This document shows positions 63,553 to 64,000 of a stretch of 64,000 bases of DNA, one piece after another; the stretch's first letter is position 1; every line of letters starts with the position of its first letter. The position numbers and the translations under genes were made by a program. The notes under the pieces were generated by a model that saw only the letters and a list, made by a program, of their open reading frames with translations, was not told the DNA's origin and made no database searches. The DNA comes from Sepiola atlantica. Its lineage: Eukaryota > Mollusca > Cephalopoda > Sepiida > Sepiolidae. Location of the stretch: NCBI GenBank assembly GCA_963556195.1, contig OY744525.1, positions 53,964,446 through 54,028,445 on the forward strand. Reading direction: 5' to 3'.

Positions 63553-64000
63553 ATACCCGTCCCAGGATGGGTAAAATGAATTCTCCAAACAGAACATTTT
63601 GGCACCACTTTTATGCCTCATTACGAAGATTAAAATCAAGATATAATGATACTATTAAACCCTATGTCTAGAATCCTTATTCCAATTTTGATACAAAATC
63701 CATTACATGACTTTGATTTTGACTAGGAGCAAAGTGTAGTATCTGTTCTCATACTACACTTCATCTTTTCTGTCTTCGATCAGTGAAAGAGAAATCCTTC
63801 TTGACTGAGACAATTTTAATTTTTGTCTCAATCCAGAGTGCTTCTTTTGGTGGTGCTGGATTTTCCCCTACATTAAAAACTGACCTTGTGTCTAACTCTG
63901 CCCTCGTGGAGAGGCAAGTAAATAGGGACTTTGATTCTAGAAAACGTTTAGACTGCAAGGCTTACGGGATCTTGAACTTGAAATTTAGGGAATTTTGCTA
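63547..64000 (+). repeat. repeat G, split by a SINE, runs off the window
   Basis: 63547-63718 and 63937-64000 together match 40628-40870. The gap is exactly the family A SINE and its target duplication. The right end is cut by the window edge. Confidence 0.7.
63719..63926 (+). mobile_element. U2-headed SINE family A, full unit with 10-bp TSD
   Basis: It starts TTGACTAGGAGCAAAGTGTA then GTATCTGTTCTC (U2-like head). The body is ATCAGTGAAAGAGAAATCCT, TGACTGAGACAATTTTAATT and CAGAGTGCTTC. The tail is TGACCTTGTGTCTAACTCTG then GAGAGGCAAGTAAATAGG. GACTTTGATT flanks it on both sides (63709-63718 and 63927-63936). The matching locus at 40.79 kb lacks the insert. This is the best reference copy of family A (208 bp). 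Confidence 0.9.

Overview
The window looks like intergenic or intronic chromosome sequence from a coleoid cephalopod, most likely an octopus. Three things suggest this. There are two poly-C2H2 zinc-finger genes whose coding sequence lies in one uninterrupted exon. Decayed LINE 3' ends run into GAT microsatellites after a sequence typical of octopus and squid DNA. The DNA is AT-rich with long (TA)n tracts and dense SINEs. The species call is inference from general knowledge; no search was possible.

Only two host genes are convincing. A 224-residue protein with seven C2H2 fingers lies at 11050-11724(+). A 685-residue protein with 17 intact fingers lies at 58720-60777(+). Each is preceded by a good 3' splice acceptor, so each is probably the terminal coding exon of a gene whose earlier exons are not recognisable here. 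The second carries a perfect 51-bp in-frame duplication, and a 32-bp minisatellite sits in its presumed 3' UTR.

The rest is a layered transposon landscape. About 4.7-8.2 kb is a broken jockey/CR1-type LINE on the minus strand, with shorter 3' pieces of that family at 16, 20, 24, 39 and 46 kb. RTE-type LINE pieces are at 14, 24.7, 29, 31, 42 and 43-45 kb. A Gypsy gag-pol remnant is at 27.8-29 kb and a LINE C-terminal nuclease-like domain at 54.4 kb. Several elements with inverted termini lack a transposase (15, 31.6, 34.6-35.3, 36.8-37.3, 38.3-38.9, 46.9, 49.5-51.8 and 54.8-55.7 kb). A deleted mariner-like element is at 52.2 kb and a divergent 5S rRNA copy at 56.2 kb.

Two systems stand out. 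(1) Two SINE families, here called A (about 210 bp) and B (about 330 bp), have a head matching the 5' part of U2 spliceosomal RNA, including its branch-site recognition segment. Different bodies are joined to a shared 3' tail. Target-site duplications at 12.4, 18.85 and 63.7 kb, and a shorter one at 37.5 kb, show that these units were copied as such. (2) Self-cleaving hammerhead-ribozyme motifs occur in small elements lying between (TA)n tracts: a nearly canonical one at 26900-26944, three copies of a variant family at 27.06 and 32.9-33.1 kb (two of them as a head-to-head palindrome), and a decayed candidate at 1343-1408. They suggest a Penelope-like or retrozyme-like lineage.

A third SINE family (C, tRNA-type with A- and B-box-like motifs) is present in about eleven pieces, often in inverted pairs. 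With the other palindromes these could form long double-stranded RNA if transcribed, which matters in an animal group known for heavy A-to-I RNA editing.
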